Assembly: GCA_017518415.1 (NCBI GenBank)
Contig: JAFWVC010000038.1
Location: forward strand, 1 to 42,778
Source of the DNA: Clostridia bacterium
Lineage (GTDB): Bacteria > Bacillota > Clostridia > Oscillospirales > Acutalibacteraceae
Direction: 5' to 3'
DNA length: 42,778 bases
Positions 7,121-15,715 of the stretch are shown here, piece after piece. A program made the position numbers and the translations under genes. The first letter of the stretch is position 1. Each line of letters opens with the position of its first letter. The notes under the pieces are model-generated. The model did no database searches and was not told the origin of the DNA. It saw only the letters and a program-made list of their open reading frames with translations.

Positions 7121-7821
7121 ACCGCCGCCCCCTGTTCCTCCGGGTGCGGCCACAGCCACGCCGCCAGCAAAGAGGCTGCCAGCGCCGCCGCAATCAGCGC
7201 CCAGCCGGCCGGAATCTCCCGCAGGCCGGGCACATAGTACAGCAGGCAGGACAGCGCCGCCGCCAGCAGCACCGCCAGCAGCACAGGCCGGTCCTTGCGG
7301 GCCGGCGGGATCATGATGGCGATAAACATCGCATACAGCGCGATCCCCAGCGCGGAGGTCAGCGCGGCCGGCAGCACCGAACCAAGCAGGATCCCGCCCA
7401 GCGTGCCGCCCACCCAGCCCATATACGGGCCAAGCGCCAACCCGAAGAAAAACCGGCAGGACAGCTGCCCCGGCTGCTGCGCGGCGAGGAAGAACACCTC
7501 GTCGGTAATACCGTTGGCCATGATCAGCCGCTTATACCACGGGATGCGCTGCATTTTCTGTGACAGCGACAGCGACATGAGCATATACCGGACGTTGATC
7601 AGCAGCACCGTCACGCCGATCTCGGGCAGCGGCGCCCCGCCGGCCATCAGGTTGCTGCCGGCCGCCTGCCCGGCCGAAGTGAAGTTGGTGACCGACACCA
7701 GCAGGATCACCTGCCACGGCAGCCGGCCCGCCATTGATACCGCAAAAGCAAAGGCCACCGGCACATACCCGAGGCAGACCGGAAGCCCTGTGCGAAACCC
7801 TTTCCAAAACGGAGACTGCAT
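7117..7821 (-). CDS. azlC: Branched-chain amino acid exporter large subunit, AzlC
   Basis: A 234-residue integral membrane protein of the AzlC family. The pattern GLPVCLGYVPVAFAFAVS near residue 10-28, and NFTSAGQAAG with LINVRYMLMSLSL further on, are family hallmarks. The start at 7821 is preceded by GGAGAGGG at 5 nt. The gene begins 13 bp after livF, so an exporter for branched-chain amino acids appears to be co-transcribed with the importer for the same compounds. Confidence 0.9.
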   Translation of the reverse strand: MQSPFWKGFRTGLPVCLGYVPVAFAFAVSMAGRLPWQVILLVSVTNFTSAGQAAGSNLMAGGAPLPEIGVTVLLINVRYMLMSLSLSQKMQRIPWYKRLIMANGITDEVFFLAAQQPGQLSCRFFFGLALGPYMGWVGGTLGGILLGSVLPAALTSALGIALYAMFIAIMIPPARKDRPVLLAVLLAAALSCLLYYVPGLREIPAGWALIAAALAASLLAAWLWPHPEEQGAAV

Positions 7822-7834
7822 CCGATCCCTCTCC

Positions 7835-8545
7835 TTATTCGCCGAGGTAGGCCTTTTTGACCTGATCGTTGTGCAGCAGATCGACCGCCGGGCCGGACAG
7901 CGTGATGCGCCCGGTTTCCAGTACATAAGCGCGGTCGGCGATGGAAAGCGCCTTTTTGGCGTTCTGTTCCACCAGCAGCACCGTCGTGCCGTCTTCGTTG
8001 ATCTCGCGGATGATGTCGAACACTTCGGACACCAGCAGCGGGGACAAACCCATCGACGGCTCGTCCATCAGCATGATCTTCGGGCGCGACATCAGCGCGC
8101 GGCTCATCGCCAGCATCTGCTGTTCGCCGCCCGAAAGGGTACCGGCGATCTGGTTGCGCCGCTCCTTCAGGCGGGGGAACCGGTCATACACCGACGCCAG
8201 AGAATCCGCTATCTCCCGCGGGTTGGAGCGGGTATACGCCCCGAGCCGCAGGTTGTCGTACACCGACAGCTGCTGAAAGATCCGCCGGCCCTCCGGCACA
8301 TGGGCGATGCCCATGGAAACGATTTTATGCGGCGGGGTCTTCATCAGGTCGACCCCGTCGAAGGTGATGCGGCCGGCCCTGGCCTGCAGCAACCCCGTAA
8401 TGGTATGCAGCGTCGTGGTTTTACCGGCGCCGTTGGCGCCGATCAGGGCGATGATCTCGCCCTGGTTGACCTCAAAGGAAACGTCTTTGATGGCCTTGAT
8501 CACACCGTAATTGACCTGCAGATGCTCTACTGTCAGCAATGCCAT
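7835..8545 (-). CDS. livF: Branched-chain amino acid ABC transporter ATPase LivF
   Basis: A 236-residue ATPase subunit on the cytoplasmic face of the Liv permease. It shows Walker A GANGAGKTTT, ABC signature LSGGEQQ, and Walker B LMDEPSMGLSP with the H-loop region. The length is typical. GGAGGAC precedes the ATG at 8545, which lies 15 bp after livG. Last of the livHMGF block and immediately upstream of azlCD. Confidence 0.95.
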   Translation of the reverse strand: MALLTVEHLQVNYGVIKAIKDVSFEVNQGEIIALIGANGAGKTTTLHTITGLLQARAGRITFDGVDLMKTPPHKIVSMGIAHVPEGRRIFQQLSVYDNLRLGAYTRSNPREIADSLASVYDRFPRLKERRNQIAGTLSGGEQQMLAMSRALMSRPKIMLMDEPSMGLSPLLVSEVFDIIREINEDGTTVLLVEQNAKKALSIADRAYVLETGRITLSGPAVDLLHNDQVKKAYLGE

Positions 8546-8560
8546 ACTCCGCCGTCCTCC

Positions 8561-9340
8561 TTACTCGCCCAGATAGGCGGTGATCACGTCGGGATTCTTC
8601 AGAACCCGGGCCGTCTCACCCTGTGCGAGCACCGTGCCGAAGTTAAGCACCGTCAACTGCTCGCAGATACCCGATACCAGATGCATATCGTGCTCGATCA
8701 GCAGGATGGTCATCTGAAAATGCTCGCGCACGAACAGGATGGTATCCATCAGTTCGGCCGTCTCGTTGGGGTTCATGCCGGCCGCCGGTTCGTCCAACAG
8801 CAGCAGCTTGGGCCGGGTCGCCAACGCCCGGCAGATTTCCAGCTTGCGCTGCTGGCCGTACGGCAGGTTGGCCGCCAGATAAGAGGCCTCGTCCTGCAGG
8901 CCGAACACCTCCAGCAATTCCATGCCGTGTTCGACCATCTTTTTCTCCTGCCGGTAGTAGCGCGGCAGCCGCAGCAGCCCTTCCGCCACCGTGTACGGAT
9001 ACTGATGTTCGAACCCGACCTTAACGTTGTCGAGCACCGACATGTTTTTGAACAACCGGATATTCTGGAACGTCCGGGCAATGCCGTGCCGGCCGATATA
9101 GGTGGTAGAGCGGCCGGTCAGGTCCTCCCCGTCGAGCAGGATGCGCCCGGTCGTGGGCTTATACACGCCCGTGAGCAGATTGAAAACGGTGGTTTTTCCG
9201 GCGCCGTTCGGGCCGATCAGGCCGTACAGCTGGCCCTTCTGCACTTCGATATTGAAAGAGTCGACCGCCTGCAGACCGCCGAAAGAAATGCCCAGGTTTT
9301 CCACCTTCAGCATCGGGGTCTGCTCCTGTGTTTTTTCCAT
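8561..9340 (-). CDS. livG: Branched-chain amino acid ABC transporter ATPase LivG
   Basis: A 259-residue ATPase, paired with LivF. It has Walker A GPNGAGKTTV, the LivG-type degenerate signature LPYGQQRKLEI, and Walker B LLLDEPAAGMNPNE. The C-terminal VLAQGETARVL and AYLGE are usual for the subfamily. The ATG at 9340 has GGAGG upstream and starts 5 bp after livM ends; in-frame upstream codons reach into livM and are not needed. Confidence 0.95.
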   Translation of the reverse strand: MEKTQEQTPMLKVENLGISFGGLQAVDSFNIEVQKGQLYGLIGPNGAGKTTVFNLLTGVYKPTTGRILLDGEDLTGRSTTYIGRHGIARTFQNIRLFKNMSVLDNVKVGFEHQYPYTVAEGLLRLPRYYRQEKKMVEHGMELLEVFGLQDEASYLAANLPYGQQRKLEICRALATRPKLLLLDEPAAGMNPNETAELMDTILFVREHFQMTILLIEHDMHLVSGICEQLTVLNFGTVLAQGETARVLKNPDVITAYLGE

Positions 9341-9345
9341 CGTTC

Positions 9346-10344
9346 TCACGCCTCCTTCTTCCGGCGTCTGCCGCGGATCAACTTCCACAGGCGGCGCACG
9401 CTGAACCGGGCCCGCAGCGCCTGCATCCTGGGCGACGCGTTGATGATCATCACCGCGATCAGCACGATGGCGTACACCAGCAGGCGGTAATCGCTGAAGG
9501 TGCGCAGCACCTCCGGAATCACCGTGATCAGCCCCGCGGCGATCAGGCTGCCGGGGATGCTGCCCATGCCGCCGAGTACCACGATGACCAGGATCTCGAT
9601 GGAGCGGTTATAGTCAAACTTGTTGGCGTCCAGCTGCCCGATATTGTGTCCGTACAGCACGCCGGCCACCCCGGCAAAAAAGGCGGCGATGACAAACGCC
9701 AGCAGCTTGTAATATGTAATGTTGATGCCGATGGATTCCGCCGCGATGCGGTTGTCCCGTATAGCGGTGATGGCGCGCCCCTGCTTGGAATACACCAGAT
9801 TGGTGATGACGATCAGCGTGATGAACACCAGCACAAAGGCGATCAGATAATTGGACCCGCGGTAAATGTCGCGCGGCACGTTGTTGATGCCGGCCGCCCC
9901 GCCGGTAAAATCGAGGTTCAGGATGATCGAGCGGATGATCTCGCCGAAAGCGAGGGTCACGATGGCCAGATAGTCACCCTTGAGCCGCAGCACCGGAATG
10001 CCGATCACCAGGCCGAACAGCGCCGCCACCAGCCCGCCGAACAGCATGACCAGCGGCAGCCGCAGCGCCATGGGCATCGTGCCTTCCAGATATACGGACA
10101 GCAGGCAGCCGGCATACGCGCCCACCGACATAAAGCCGGCATGGCCGAGCGTCAGCTCGCCCAGAAAGCCGACGATCAGGTTCAGCGACAGCGCCAGCAT
10201 CATATTGACGCACAGCGGTACCACCAGCGATTTGAACTGGCGGCTGGCCACCCCTGTCTCGATCAGCACGAAAACAAGCACACAAACGGCTGCCAGGATC
10301 CCGTAAGTCAGCAGCACGCGAAGATTGAGCTTCTTCTTTTTCAT
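9346..10344 (-). CDS. livM: Branched-chain amino acid ABC transporter permease LivM
   Basis: A 332-residue permease with about ten membrane segments. The conserved EAA-like loop region is present around residues 195-215 (RAITAIRDNRIAAESIGIN), which contacts the ATPases. ELTLGHAGFMSVGAYAG is the LivM hallmark. The C-terminus is basic (RRRKKEA). Preceded by AGAGG and 16 bp after livH. Confidence 0.94.
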   Translation of the reverse strand: MKKKKLNLRVLLTYGILAAVCVLVFVLIETGVASRQFKSLVVPLCVNMMLALSLNLIVGFLGELTLGHAGFMSVGAYAGCLLSVYLEGTMPMALRLPLVMLFGGLVAALFGLVIGIPVLRLKGDYLAIVTLAFGEIIRSIILNLDFTGGAAGINNVPRDIYRGSNYLIAFVLVFITLIVITNLVYSKQGRAITAIRDNRIAAESIGINITYYKLLAFVIAAFFAGVAGVLYGHNIGQLDANKFDYNRSIEILVIVVLGGMGSIPGSLIAAGLITVIPEVLRTFSDYRLLVYAIVLIAVMIINASPRMQALRARFSVRRLWKLIRGRRRKKEA

Positions 10345-10360
10345 CTCCGGTACCTCTTTC

Positions 10361-11239
10361 TTACACTTTTTCGGCGATCTTTTTGCCGAGCAGGCCGGTC
10401 GGCTTGATCAGCAGCACCAGGATCAGGACCGCGAACACGATGCCGTCGGACAGTTCCGTGGAAATATAGCCTTTGGACAGGTTTTCGATCACACCCAGCA
10501 GGATCCCGCCGATCATGGCGCCGGGAATGCTGCCGATGCCGCCGAACACGGCGGCCACAAAGGCCTTGATGCCGGGCATCGACCCGGTGTACGGCCCGAT
10601 AAAATTATAGGTAAGCCCGTAGAACAGGCCCGCCACCGCCGCCAGCGCGGAACCGATGGCGAAGGTGATGGAAATGGTGCGGTTGACGTTCACGCCCATG
10701 AGCTGCGCGGCGCCCTTATCCTCCGACACGGCCAGCATCGCCTTGCCGATTTTGGTCTTGTTGATCAGCAGCATGATGCCGGCCATAATGACCAGCGTCA
10801 CGCCCAGGGTGACGATGCTCTCCCCTTTAATGACCAGATCCTTGCCGATCCGGATCGGCGAAAGGGAGAAAAGTTTGGGGAACGGGCGCTGGGTCGAACC
10901 GAAGATCAGCAGCGCGACGCTCTGCAGAAAATAGCTCACACCGATAGCCGTGATCAGCACCGCCAGCGGCGACGAGCCGCGCAGCGGCTTATACGCGATC
11001 TTTTCGGTCAGCACGCCGAGGATCACGCAGGTCACCAGCCCGCAGAGGATCGCGACAAAAGGATTGCCGCCCAGTGAGGAGGCAGCCGTAAAAATGGTGA
11101 ACGCACCCACCATGATAATGTCCCCGTGTGCAAAGTTGAGCATTTTGGCAATGCCGTACACCATCGTATACCCCAGAGCGATCAGGGCATAAATGCTGCC
11201 TAAACTCAGCCCGCCGATCAGATTGGAAATAAAACTCAT
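10361..11239 (-). CDS. livH: Branched-chain amino acid ABC transporter permease LivH
   Basis: A 292-residue permease, first gene of the livHMGF block. GGLSLGSIYALIALGYTMVYG at the N-terminus and MLAVSEDKGAAQLMGVNVN in the ATPase-contact loop (about 185-203) are typical LivH features. It starts 71 bp downstream of the promoter at 11311-11339. The separate promoter means that permease and binding protein can be expressed at different levels. Confidence 0.94.
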   Translation of the reverse strand: MSFISNLIGGLSLGSIYALIALGYTMVYGIAKMLNFAHGDIIMVGAFTIFTAASSLGGNPFVAILCGLVTCVILGVLTEKIAYKPLRGSSPLAVLITAIGVSYFLQSVALLIFGSTQRPFPKLFSLSPIRIGKDLVIKGESIVTLGVTLVIMAGIMLLINKTKIGKAMLAVSEDKGAAQLMGVNVNRTISITFAIGSALAAVAGLFYGLTYNFIGPYTGSMPGIKAFVAAVFGGIGSIPGAMIGGILLGVIENLSKGYISTELSDGIVFAVLILVLLIKPTGLLGKKIAEKV

Positions 11240-11310
11240 GTTCTTCCCGCCTCTTGTTCCGGATCTTTTCTTTTTCGCCGTTTTATTTTACAAAATCATG
11301 ATAGATGTAT

Positions 11311-11339
11311 AGTATATCACAAAATATCACAAGTTACAA
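11311..11339 (-). promoter_or_regulatory. Sigma-A promoter of livHMGF-azlCD-ywlGE
   Basis: On the minus strand TTGTAA (11334-11339) and TATACT (11311-11316) lie 17 bp apart, in the AT-rich gap between the livK terminator and livH. Confidence 0.75.
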
Positions 11340-11382
11340 TACCTTTTTTCTTTTTCTTATTACCTTGATGACAAGATAGCAA

Positions 11383-11416
11383 GGAAAAGCGGGTCCTTTC
11401 CGCAGAAAGGACCCGC
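11383..11416 (-). terminator. Intrinsic terminator of livK
   Basis: GCGGGTCCTTTC (11389-11400) and GAAAGGACCCGC (11405-11416) form a perfect 12-bp stem with a 4-nt loop, followed on the minus strand by TTTTCC. It lies 31 bp after the livK stop and separates livK from livH. Confidence 0.9.
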
Positions 11417-11447
11417 TGGCAGAGCGGATAATGACCGTCCGGCCGGT

Positions 11448-12593
11448 TTACATGGCTTCGTATATGCCGTTGACGATCTTCATGGCCTTCGGTTCCTTGT
11501 TCGGTTCGCCGTTGGCGCTCCAGGTCATCTTGCCGGTCAGACCGTCGATTTCGATCTGCAGCATGGCGGCTTTGAGCGCATTGCAGATGTCGGACACGCT
11601 CATGTCGCCCTTGACGTTGGCTTTTTCGCAGGCGGCCTTGATGGTGTAGATCGCATCATAGGCATCGGCGGCGAACTGGTTGGGCATCTCGCCGTAAGCG
11701 GCTTTGTAGTCCTGCGAGAACTTCTTGGTCTTGGCGTCTTCGGCAGTGGCCACAAACGGGGTCAGCAGCATCACGCCTTCGGCCGCCGCGGCGTTCTGTT
11801 CGCCGAGCTGGTCTATCACGCCGTCCAGACCGTCGCAGCCGAAGAACTTGGTCTCCAGACCGGCGCTCTTGGACTGGGTCAGAATGTAGGCGGCCGCTTC
11901 ATAATAGATCGGCAGGAAGACCAGATCGGCGTCCGCGTTCTTGATGTTCTGCAGCTGCGCGCTGAAATCGGTCGCGGAAGAGCTGGTGAACGCTTCCTTC
12001 GCCACGATGTTCAGGCCCAGCTCGCCGGCTTTGGCTTCGAACTTCTCGGTAATACCGGTGGAATATACGTCGGATTTGTCGTAGATGATCGCGATCTTCT
12101 GCGCCAGATTCTGCTGCTTGATGTACTGCGCGGAAGCCGTGCCCTGGTCCGGATCGTTGAAGCAGATGCGGAAGGCGTTGTCGTACTTGATGCAGTCGAC
12201 AGCGGAGCCGGACGGCGTGATCTGGAAGATGTTGTCCTCGCGGGCGACTTCGGCCACAGCGATGCAGGGCTTACTGGTCACGGTGCCCATCAGGATCTGC
12301 ATGCCCTTGTCCATCAGCGTGTTGTAAGCGTTGACGGCCGTCTCGGGGTTATGCTGGTCATCTTCGAACAGATACTTGATCTGCATGCCGTTGATGCCGC
12401 CGGCCGCGTTGATCTCGTTGACGGCCAGCTGCGCGCCGTTTTTCACGGCCGTGCCGTAGGTGGCCGCTACGCCGGTGGTCGGCCCGATGCCGCCGATGAC
12501 GAGGGTGTAATCGCTGTTGCCGTCATTGCCGCAGCCGACCAGACACAGGGACAGCAGGGCGCATACCAGCAACATACAAATTGCTTTTTTCAT
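11448..12593 (-). CDS. livK: Branched-chain amino acid binding lipoprotein LivK
   Basis: A 381-residue periplasmic-binding-type protein, tethered to the outer membrane face by lipid. The signal peptide ends in the lipobox LVGC with C21 as the lipid-bearing residue. The mature protein has the Leu/Ile/Val-binding layout (GGIGPTTGVAATYG near residue 35-48, then NEINAAGGINGMQI). AAGGGAG lies 10 nt before the ATG at 12593; an ATG 7 codons upstream overlaps that site and is less likely. It has its own promoter (12661-12689) and terminator (11383-11416), as expected for a protein needed in excess over its permease. Confidence 0.94.
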   Translation of the reverse strand: MKKAICMLLVCALLSLCLVGCGNDGNSDYTLVIGGIGPTTGVAATYGTAVKNGAQLAVNEINAAGGINGMQIKYLFEDDQHNPETAVNAYNTLMDKGMQILMGTVTSKPCIAVAEVAREDNIFQITPSGSAVDCIKYDNAFRICFNDPDQGTASAQYIKQQNLAQKIAIIYDKSDVYSTGITEKFEAKAGELGLNIVAKEAFTSSSATDFSAQLQNIKNADADLVFLPIYYEAAAYILTQSKSAGLETKFFGCDGLDGVIDQLGEQNAAAAEGVMLLTPFVATAEDAKTKKFSQDYKAAYGEMPNQFAADAYDAIYTIKAACEKANVKGDMSVSDICNALKAAMLQIEIDGLTGKMTWSANGEPNKEPKAMKIVNGIYEAM

Positions 12594-12660
12594 ACCTATG
12601 ATACTCCCTTTCATTTCTTCGTCCCACCGGATTGGTACGGCGGAGCGATTATGATATCAC

Positions 12661-12689
12661 ATTGTAACACCCTTTTTTCATTTTTGCAA
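12661..12689 (-). promoter_or_regulatory. Sigma-A promoter of livK
   Basis: On the minus strand TTGCAA (12684-12689) and TACAAT (12661-12666) are 17 bp apart, 68 bp upstream of the livK start and just after the recO stop. Confidence 0.75.
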
Positions 12690-12716
12690 TAGAAAAACAA
12701 AAAATTGCATATTTTT

Positions 12717-13451
12717 TCATAAAGAATGAAAAAACTCCAACGTTTTGAAAGTTCGGCCCAGTCGTTCCATCAAATATTCCTCGCACACAGCCGCCAGCAA
12801 AGCCGTCTGCGGCTCCGGCAGCCGGAAAGCGAAGCACCGGGCCGCCGGTGCGGAAACGATATGCCGCAGCGCCGCCAGCACGGCGGGCGTCAGCGCTCTG
12901 GCCCCCGGTTCCGGCCGGCAGGCGGCGCAGCACAGCACGCCCTGCCGGGGCAGCAGCACCGGCTGCGGCGGTTCCGCTCCGCAGACCGCACAGCTTTGCA
13001 GCGCCGGACAATAGCCGGCCAGCGCCAGCATCCGCAATTCGAAAACCGCCTTGATCTGCCGCAGACCGTACGTTTTCTCTCCCAGCAGATGCAGGGCGTT
13101 GAGCAACAGCCGCAGATACTCCTGCGCCGGCTCTTCCTGCGGCGCCAGCACGGCGGACAGTTCGCAGAAATACTGGGCCAGCGCCAGCGTTTCTATATCC
13201 TCCCGCAGTTCGAAGAACATCCGCTCCGGCCGGGCGGTATCAATGATATATGTATCGCGATTTTTATACAGGACCAGTTGGGCATAGCACAGCAGCTGTG
13301 TGGCGGCCGCGTTGCGGTTTTTGACCTGCCGCACACCGCGGGCCGCCGCGCGAATGACCCCGAAATCCCGGGTCAGCAGCGTCACGAAGCGGTCCGCTTC
13401 ACCGATATTGCTGCTTTCCCGGATCACGATCCCGTCGGTTGTCAGGCGCAT
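12717..13451 (-). CDS. recO: DNA repair protein RecO
   Basis: A 244-residue recombination mediator that loads RecA at gaps together with RecR. The N-terminal OB fold begins with the standard TDGIVIRESSNIGEADRFV. A C4 zinc-binding element appears in the second half, with SCAVCGAE and VLCCAACRP. AAGGAGG lies 7 nt before the ATG at 13451. The first 53 bp overlap the end of the YqzL-like gene in another frame. Downstream lies the livK promoter. Confidence 0.93.
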   Translation of the reverse strand: MRLTTDGIVIRESSNIGEADRFVTLLTRDFGVIRAAARGVRQVKNRNAAATQLLCYAQLVLYKNRDTYIIDTARPERMFFELREDIETLALAQYFCELSAVLAPQEEPAQEYLRLLLNALHLLGEKTYGLRQIKAVFELRMLALAGYCPALQSCAVCGAEPPQPVLLPRQGVLCCAACRPEPGARALTPAVLAALRHIVSAPAARCFAFRLPEPQTALLAAVCEEYLMERLGRTFKTLEFFHSL

Positions 13452-13551
13452 GCGCGTCCTCCTTTCCGTTCCGTGCCTCGAAGCGGTACCGCAGGTAATC
13501 CTCCACCCGGCCGGTCCGGTAAAACGTCTGCCAAAGCTCTTCTTTTTTCAT
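13399..13551 (-). CDS. yqzL: YqzL-like small protein
   Basis: A 50-residue protein whose first 27 residues (ELWQTFYRTGRVEDYLRYR) resemble YqzL, a small Firmicutes protein encoded directly before recO, which is also its place here. Role unknown. AAGGGGG lies 9 nt before the ATG at 13551. The last 18 residues, charged and low in hydrophobic residues, are encoded within the recO coding sequence, giving an overlap of 53 bp, longer than usual. The family normally ends close to where the overlap begins, so this tail may be an extension specific to this lineage. Confidence 0.75.
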   Translation of the reverse strand: MKKEELWQTFYRTGRVEDYLRYRFEARNGKEDAHAPDNRRDRDPGKQQYR

Positions 13552-13615
13552 CCGTCGCGCCCCCTTACCGTTAGTGTAAACGGCGACGGCGGCGGCATAC
13601 ATGGAAAATATTGCG

Positions 13616-15640
13616 TTAATTCATCGGCGTGTCGGCAAACAGCAGCCGCACTTCCCGCAGCAGCGCCTCTTTCTGCCCGTCGTCCTGCGCGCCGGCGCGG
13701 AACAAATCCTCGGCCGCCTGCCGGGCCTGTTGCAGCATCGGCATATCGGCCGCCAGGTCGGCAATGCGCAGCGCCGGCAGACCGTGCTGCCGGTTGCCGA
13801 AAAAGTCGCCCGGCCCGCGCAGTTTCAGGTCTTCGTCCGCGATGCGGAAACCGTCGTTGGTTTGACACATCACCTGCAGGCGGCGTTTGGCCTCCTCCCC
13901 CTGCGCGTCGGAGATCAGGATACAGGTCGAAGCCGCCCGGCCGCGGCCCACCCGGCCGCGCAGCTGGTGCAGCTGCGCCAGCCCGAACCGCTCGGCGTTC
14001 TCAATAAGCATCAGCGCCGCGTTCGGCACGTTGACCCCCACCTCGATCACGACGGTGGACACCAGCACAGCCAGCCGCCCGGCGACGAAATCGGCCATCA
14101 CCCGTTCCTTCTCCGCAGCTTTCATACGGCCGTGCAGCAGCCCCACCGGCACGCCCGGCAAGGCGTCCGTCAATTCTTTGACGTAGGCGGTAGCGCTGCT
14201 CAGGCTGCTTTCGCCTTCCTCGTCCTCCACCAGCGGGCACACGACGTAGGCCTGCAGCCCGGCGTCCACGTGCTTGCGGATATACTTCCACGCCCGCATG
14301 CGCTTGTCGCTGCCGACGGCGTAGGTAGCCACCTTCCGGCGGCCCGGCGGCAACTCGTCGAGCACCGACAGATCCAGGTCTCCGTAGATCATCAGCGCCA
14401 GCGTGCGCGGGATGGGCGTGGCCGACATCACCATCACGTGCGGACAGTTGCCTTTGCCGGATAATCCGGCCCGCTGCCCGACGCCGAAACGGTGCTGTTC
14501 ATCTGTAATGACCAGCGCCAGCCGGTTGAACTGCAGCTGCTCGCTCAACAGCGCCTGCGTGCCGATCAGCAGCTGCACGGTGCCGTCGGCCGTCTGCTCG
14601 CGCACCCGGCGTTTGTCCGCCGCCTTCATGGAGCTGACCAACAACTCCACCGTCACGCCGGAGCCCGCCAGCAGCGCCGACAGATCGGTATAATGCTGCC
14701 TGGCCAGGATCTCGGTCGGCACCATGAGCGCCGCCTGATACCCCGCCCGGCAGACCGAATCGGCCACCGCGGCCGCCACTGCGGTTTTGCCGCTGCCGAC
14801 GTCCCCCTGGATCAGGCGGTTCATGGCGATACCGCCGGCCAGGTCGGCCATACAGTCGGCCACGGCCCGGCGCTGCGCCCCGGTCGGCGTAAAGGGCAGG
14901 CGGGCAAAAAACTCTTCGCTGCGGTCCTGCGTGATGACGGCGCCGGCCGTATCCCGCGAGCGCCGCCGCATATACAGCATCCCCAGCTGCAAAAAGAACA
15001 GTTCCTCGAACACCAGCCGGCGGCGGGCGATCTGCAGCGCCGCCGGATCCGCCGGAAAGTGGATATGATGCAGCGCGTATTCGCGCCCGCACAATTTATA
15101 TTGCTGCCGGATGCCGGGCGGCAGCGGATCGGTCAACTGGCCGGCGGTTTCGCGCAGGGCGGTTTCCACCGCGCTTTCGATCATGACGGAGGTCAGCCCC
15201 TGCGTCTGCCGGTACACCGGCCGGATATGCGCCCGGCCGACCTCGGCGATCTGCGGCGAGGACATCTCGGCCCGGAAAAAGTCCCGTTTGACCGGCCCGT
15301 AGAACAGATACTCCCGGCCGGCGCGGATGCGGGCGGCCAGAAACCGGTTGTTGAACAGCGTGACCTGCATGCAGCTTTCCCCGTCGCTGACGGGGAAGGT
15401 GTACAGCACCATCCCGGCGCGGATGCGCCGCTCGGCCGGGTCGCTGAGCACGGTGCCGCGCACGCAGCAGGGCGTATCCAGCGGCGCCTGCATGATCGGC
15501 ACCGTCTGCGACCAGTCCGCATACTGGCGGGGATAATGCCGCAGCAGATCCCACACCGTGCGGATATCCAGCTGCGCAAACCATTTGGCGCGCTGAGCGC
15601 CCACCCCGCGCAGCGCGGTGATCGGGTCGGTCGGCCGCAT
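13616..15640 (-). CDS. recG: ATP-dependent DNA helicase RecG
   Basis: A 674-residue helicase that remodels stalled replication forks and branched DNA. An N-terminal wedge/OB region is followed by the helicase core, with Walker A GDVGSGKT near residue 280, the DEAD-type box DEQH followed by RFG near 375, and SATPIPRTLA. The C-terminus has QLRGRVGRGRA and the TRG-like GPGDFFG element. GGAGG lies 8 nt before the ATG at 15640. A terminator separates it from yloV upstream, so it may rely on read-through or a promoter I could not identify. Confidence 0.97.
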   Translation of the reverse strand: MRPTDPITALRGVGAQRAKWFAQLDIRTVWDLLRHYPRQYADWSQTVPIMQAPLDTPCCVRGTVLSDPAERRIRAGMVLYTFPVSDGESCMQVTLFNNRFLAARIRAGREYLFYGPVKRDFFRAEMSSPQIAEVGRAHIRPVYRQTQGLTSVMIESAVETALRETAGQLTDPLPPGIRQQYKLCGREYALHHIHFPADPAALQIARRRLVFEELFFLQLGMLYMRRRSRDTAGAVITQDRSEEFFARLPFTPTGAQRRAVADCMADLAGGIAMNRLIQGDVGSGKTAVAAAVADSVCRAGYQAALMVPTEILARQHYTDLSALLAGSGVTVELLVSSMKAADKRRVREQTADGTVQLLIGTQALLSEQLQFNRLALVITDEQHRFGVGQRAGLSGKGNCPHVMVMSATPIPRTLALMIYGDLDLSVLDELPPGRRKVATYAVGSDKRMRAWKYIRKHVDAGLQAYVVCPLVEDEEGESSLSSATAYVKELTDALPGVPVGLLHGRMKAAEKERVMADFVAGRLAVLVSTVVIEVGVNVPNAALMLIENAERFGLAQLHQLRGRVGRGRAASTCILISDAQGEEAKRRLQVMCQTNDGFRIADEDLKLRGPGDFFGNRQHGLPALRIADLAADMPMLQQARQAAEDLFRAGAQDDGQKEALLREVRLLFADTPMN

Positions 15641-15662
15641 GCTTCCGCCTCCTTCCTGTGTT

Positions 15663-15705
15663 AAAAAAACGGAGCGTTCTCTTTTTGCTGCAAGAGACCG
15701 CTCCG
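15663..15705 (-). terminator. Intrinsic terminator between yloV and recG
   Basis: On the minus strand CGGAGCG at 15705-15699 pairs with CGCTCCG at 15676-15670, extended by TCTCTT/AAGAGA, and is followed by seven T. It begins only 11 bp after the yloV stop. Confidence 0.88.
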
Positions 15706-15715
15706 TCCGGATCAT

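Noticed and set aside
7295-9490. A plus-strand open frame of 731 codons
   Set aside because: Antisense to azlC, livF and livG; Gln/His/Arg-rich composition typical of a shadow frame.
13399-13602. A longer start for the YqzL-like protein at 13602
   Set aside because: The extra 17 residues include the ribosome binding site region; the ATG at 13551 has AAGGGGG at a good distance.
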